Positions 61,351 through 64,000 of a DNA stretch of 64,000 nucleotides are shown in pieces. A program made the translations under genes and the position numbers. Within the stretch, counting starts at the first letter, position 1, and the number at the start of each line of letters is the position of its first letter. Under the pieces are notes generated by a model. That model did not search any database. It saw only the letters and a program-made list of their open reading frames with translations, and was not told the origin of the DNA. The DNA is taken from positions 124,001 to 188,000 of the forward strand of contig JAMLHB010000002.1 in NCBI GenBank assembly GCA_023957375.1, written 5' to 3'. Source of the DNA: Flavobacteriales bacterium (GTDB lineage: Bacteria; Bacteroidota; Bacteroidia; Flavobacteriales_F; PHOS-HE28).

Positions 61351-61881
61351 TCACTCCACCACCCACTTCCGTATCGCCGCCATCGCTTCCGCACGGCCCT
61401 TTACGCCCACTAACTGCGCGCCGTCCTCCGGGTCGTAGTTCAGCAGCCAGGCTACCAGAATGTCCCGCGCGGCCTGTGGCAGCTCCTGTATGTCGTCGGC
61501 ATCCACGGTGCGCAGCGCCGGGTCCACCGGAAGGGCGATCACCTTGTCGTCGCGCTCATTCGCGTCCAGCAGCTCAATGATGCCGATGGGCTCCACCTCC
61601 AGCACGGTGCCGCTGGGCACTCCCTCGCAAAGCACGAAAATGTCCAAGGCATCGCCGTCGCCGCCTTGCGCCTTGTCCATGCGCGTGCCCGGGATGAAGC
61701 CGTAGTTGGCGGGGTACGGCAGGAACTTGATGCGGCGGGGCACGCCTCGGCGCAAATCCACCGGGAAGGTATTGTCGGCTGGGTTGTACTGCCGTTTGTC
61801 ACTGGTCCCGGCGGGGATCTCGATCACGGCTTGTGCGTTGCCGTTGGACAGCAGTGCGGGGAAGTGTTCCAGGTCGGGCAT
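61351..61881 (-). CDS. ppa: Inorganic pyrophosphatase (family I)
   Basis: The 176-residue enzyme has AQAVIEIPAGTSDKRQYN, RIKFLPYPANYGFIPGTRMD and the metal-binding signature GGDGDALDIFVLCEG, followed by MDANERDDKVIALP-like LLDANERDDKVIALPVDP. It hydrolyses pyrophosphate in the cytoplasm. The ATG at 61881 gives the expected N-terminus. The 289 bases upstream of 61351 toward 61062 show no feature. Confidence 0.95.
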   Translation of the reverse strand: MPDLEHFPALLSNGNAQAVIEIPAGTSDKRQYNPADNTFPVDLRRGVPRRIKFLPYPANYGFIPGTRMDKAQGGDGDALDIFVLCEGVPSGTVLEVEPIGIIELLDANERDDKVIALPVDPALRTVDADDIQELPQAARDILVAWLLNYDPEDGAQLVGVKGRAEAMAAIRKWVVE

Positions 61882-61967
61882 GGTGGGTGGAAAAGCGTGT
61901 TCAGGGTTGCAAAGCAAACACCGAACGTTCGTGTTCGTTCGCCTGAAGACCGGTTAACGGACGCTGA

Positions 61968-63635
61968 TCAACGCAGGCGGTACGTGAGGCTGAGCTGGAT
62001 GCCCTTGGCGGATGACCGCCGTTGAAGGTCGCCATTGTCCAAGCTGTTGAACAATTGCCCGCGCAGCGCGGGCTCCAGCCCTACGGACCACGCCGCATTG
62101 AAGCGGTACCGCACATACGCCCGGGCCGTGTAGCCGAACACCACCTCGCGGAAGGCCACGTCGTTGAACGGCGTATAGCCGTCGCCGGCGCTGTTGGGCA
62201 CCGCTCCGCGCCGCGCGCTCAGCAGCCCGATGGTGGGTCCTCCGCGCAGGCCGATGCTCCAGCGCCCCTGCACGATGTGGACATCGGCGAGCAATGGCAC
62301 TTCCACATAGCTCACCCGGTTCACCGCGTCGCGGGCATCGCGAATGTGTTGGTGGTGAAGCACGGTGTCCGTGCCCTGTGCAAGCACATAGATCGTGGTG
62401 TCCATCGATTGCCCCGTGTACGTGGGCGGCGTGCCCGCAAGGGTGTCCGTGATCACCAGCACGGCGGTATCAATTCCCGCCAAGTACCAGTACTGCTGAT
62501 GGGTGGTCGATGTTGCATCCAAAGCATCCAACCGCAAGCGCTCCGCATATGTGCCGTAGTGCAGCCCGAAGCCCAGGCTGACGTTTCGGCCCGCATGCAT
62601 CAACTCCGCGCCGAAACCAGCGCTGGAGGCCTTGCCCAGCGCGGCCGACCATTCATCACTGTTCCTCCCGGAGTACCTGGTGGTGGAGGTGAACACCCCG
62701 CCCAAGGCGGTAATCTCCCACGGCGCGCGTTCAGGTACGATGGGGGGCGCAGTTGGTGCAGGGGAAGTGGCCAGCGCTGAATCTGCGGGAGCCGACGGAA
62801 GCACGGAAGCAGTGGGGGCTGCCGCAACAGTGTCCTTCCACGCAGCTGCGGCAGGTGATCCGGTGGTGCTTGGACCACCTGCGGGATCTTGCGCCACCAC
62901 CAGCCCTTGTTCCATGGCGCCGGGATCGGGGGCTGTGGAAGGCACTTCCGTTGTCGATCCCGTGACGGATGCCAGCTCCGGTTGGAAGGCAGGTGCAGGG
63001 TCCACACTTGAAGTTCCTGCAACTGCTTGCGGCAACGACGCAGCCGTCGCCTCCTCCTCCTGCCTGGCCGTTTCACCGATCGTGCCCAGCGATGCATGCC
63101 GCACCAGGCTGTCCATGCTCTTCATGGTTGCCCGCTGCGTTTCCTCCGGAGAGGCCAAGGGTATTGCTGGTGCATTTGCTGCTTTCAGCGCATGCAGGGC
63201 CTGCACGTTGTGATCCCCGTTCCGGTGCGGAAGAGTTGCCGTTCTGCTTTCCGTTGGCTTGGGCAACACGGTGGTTGCCACATGATTTTCTTCCGGCACT
63301 TCGGCCGCTGTGAAAGATTCCTCCTGGACACCCGGTCTGGGATCATCGCTTCCCACCGCTTGTTGCGTCGCATGTTCCACTTGCCGCACGGGCGCTTCCA
63401 CCGGTAAGGCAACCCCGGCACGCGAAGGTGCCTTGTCCGATCCCTGGCCGGGCAGCAGCATCCAGGCCAACAGCAAGAGCAGTCCGGCTCCCCCGGCCCA
63501 CCAGCCCCACCGCCTGGAACCGCGCCGGGCATCCAGTAGCGCACGGGCCTGCTGCCAGTCCGCATCGCTGTATTCCATGCGGCGATCCTGCAACTTGCGC
63601 CGGGCCAGTTCGTCAAATTCCTCGTTTGTGCTCAT
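61968..63635 (-). CDS. Single-pass membrane protein with proline-rich linker and beta-barrel end
   Basis: The 555-residue protein has a short cytoplasmic part (NEEFDELARRKLQDRRMEYS), one membrane segment (WWAGGAGLLLLLAWMLLPG) and a long linker rich in A, P, T, S and E (about 70-330). A C-terminal domain follows with barrel-like strands (FGAELMHAGRNVSLGFGLHY, WSIGLRGGPTIGLLSARRGA, AKGIQLSLTYRLR). Its start overlaps the stop of the ECF sigma gene as ATGA, and the N-terminal layout fits an anti-sigma factor. It therefore probably holds or senses for that sigma factor, spanning the periplasm to an outer-membrane domain. Confidence 0.8.
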   Translation of the reverse strand: MSTNEEFDELARRKLQDRRMEYSDADWQQARALLDARRGSRRWGWWAGGAGLLLLLAWMLLPGQGSDKAPSRAGVALPVEAPVRQVEHATQQAVGSDDPRPGVQEESFTAAEVPEENHVATTVLPKPTESRTATLPHRNGDHNVQALHALKAANAPAIPLASPEETQRATMKSMDSLVRHASLGTIGETARQEEEATAASLPQAVAGTSSVDPAPAFQPELASVTGSTTEVPSTAPDPGAMEQGLVVAQDPAGGPSTTGSPAAAAWKDTVAAAPTASVLPSAPADSALATSPAPTAPPIVPERAPWEITALGGVFTSTTRYSGRNSDEWSAALGKASSAGFGAELMHAGRNVSLGFGLHYGTYAERLRLDALDATSTTHQQYWYLAGIDTAVLVITDTLAGTPPTYTGQSMDTTIYVLAQGTDTVLHHQHIRDARDAVNRVSYVEVPLLADVHIVQGRWSIGLRGGPTIGLLSARRGAVPNSAGDGYTPFNDVAFREVVFGYTARAYVRYRFNAAWSVGLEPALRGQLFNSLDNGDLQRRSSAKGIQLSLTYRLR

Positions 63636-64000
63636 GGCAATGCGGTTTTTACAGTAGCCTGAGTGCCCGCCATGCGGGCGATGGCCTGTTGCAACAATTG
63701 GCGGGCATGCGCCACGTGCCACTTGGAGGTGCCTGCACTGATGCCCAGCAGCTCGCCGATCTCCCCATGTTGGTACCCGTCGATCACGAACAGGTTGAAC
63801 ACCTTGCGGGAAGTTTCCGGCACGTGCTGCAACAGTTCCGCGAAGGCTTCCGCCTCCATCGTACGCAGGTAGTCGTTCACTACGCTGCCTGCAGATAGCT
63901 CCATCGGCGCATCCATGGTTTCGTGTGTTTTGCGGTCACGCTCCTTGCGGTAGTGGTCGATCACGGTGTTGATCATGATCCGCCGCACCCAGGCTTCGAA
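63632..64000 (-). CDS. ECF-type RNA polymerase sigma factor, C-terminal part
   Basis: The gene runs off the right edge of the window. The visible 122 residues cover the end of region 2 (FEAWVRRIMINTVIDHYRKE) and region 4 with its helix-turn-helix (SRKVFNLFVIDGYQHGEIGE, then LLGISAGTSKWHVAHARQLL). It directs RNA polymerase to a small regulon. The four-base overlap with the following membrane protein indicates a sigma/anti-sigma pair. Confidence 0.9.
   Translation of the reverse strand, partial: FEAWVRRIMINTVIDHYRKERDRKTHETMDAPMELSAGSVVNDYLRTMEAEAFAELLQHVPETSRKVFNLFVIDGYQHGEIGELLGISAGTSKWHVAHARQLLQQAIARMAGTQATVKTALP

Overview
The window comes from a high-GC member of the Bacteroidota, most likely a Flavobacteriales-type genome. 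The evidence is type IX secretion C-terminal tails on two large secreted proteins (27263-29239 and 58929-61061), Bacteroidota-only families such as the DUF5606 protein and the secreted protein misnamed asparagine synthetase B, and many promoters of the TAnnTTTG type placed only a few bases upstream of ATG. No rRNA, tRNA or CRISPR array was seen.

Layout. (1) 354-11463: a tightly coupled leftward operon of eight genes: SNF2 helicase, OLD-type ATPase/nuclease, Dam-type methylase, a second ATPase with a TOPRIM-like partner, a type III Mod-like methylase, a DinD fragment and an AlbA_2 protein. It looks like a composite defence or restriction-modification island that matches no system I can name. 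(2) 11800-13997: an unknown protein, a PIN toxin pair and a small cysteine-rich protein. (3) 14147-25203: a copper locus (HMA chaperone, CopA, decayed multicopper oxidase tail) invaded by a KilA-N gene, a very large exonuclease-RecQ-UvrD fusion, an HTH-nucleotidyltransferase/HEPN pair and several repeat families. (4) 25225-39166: mostly chromosomal genes (trpF, an aspartoacylase-like hydrolase, a multihaem cytochrome, dnaB, accA, an SLC13 permease, ispE) separated by tandem and palindromic repeats. (5) 39167-48100: acs followed by an accretion array. The acs 3' end recurs four more times, and between copies sit toxin-antitoxin pairs, an AT-rich cargo segment, a MITE and a REP-associated transposase. 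(6) 48364-64000: menB, an intact ISAs1 element with a 10-bp target duplication, a HAD-like gene, a ModE-like regulator with a TonB receptor and a molybdopterin-fold lipoprotein, a haem lipoprotein, an MBOAT/SGNH pair, a GEVED surface protein, ppa, and an ECF sigma factor followed by a membrane/beta-barrel protein.

The most unusual feature is the acs array. Four extra copies of the last 112-183 bases of acs differ from the real end almost only at synonymous positions, and three start within a few bases of the same acs codon. This is what repeated integration of elements carrying their own acs 3' end would leave behind. The second most unusual is the eight-gene defence-like operon.
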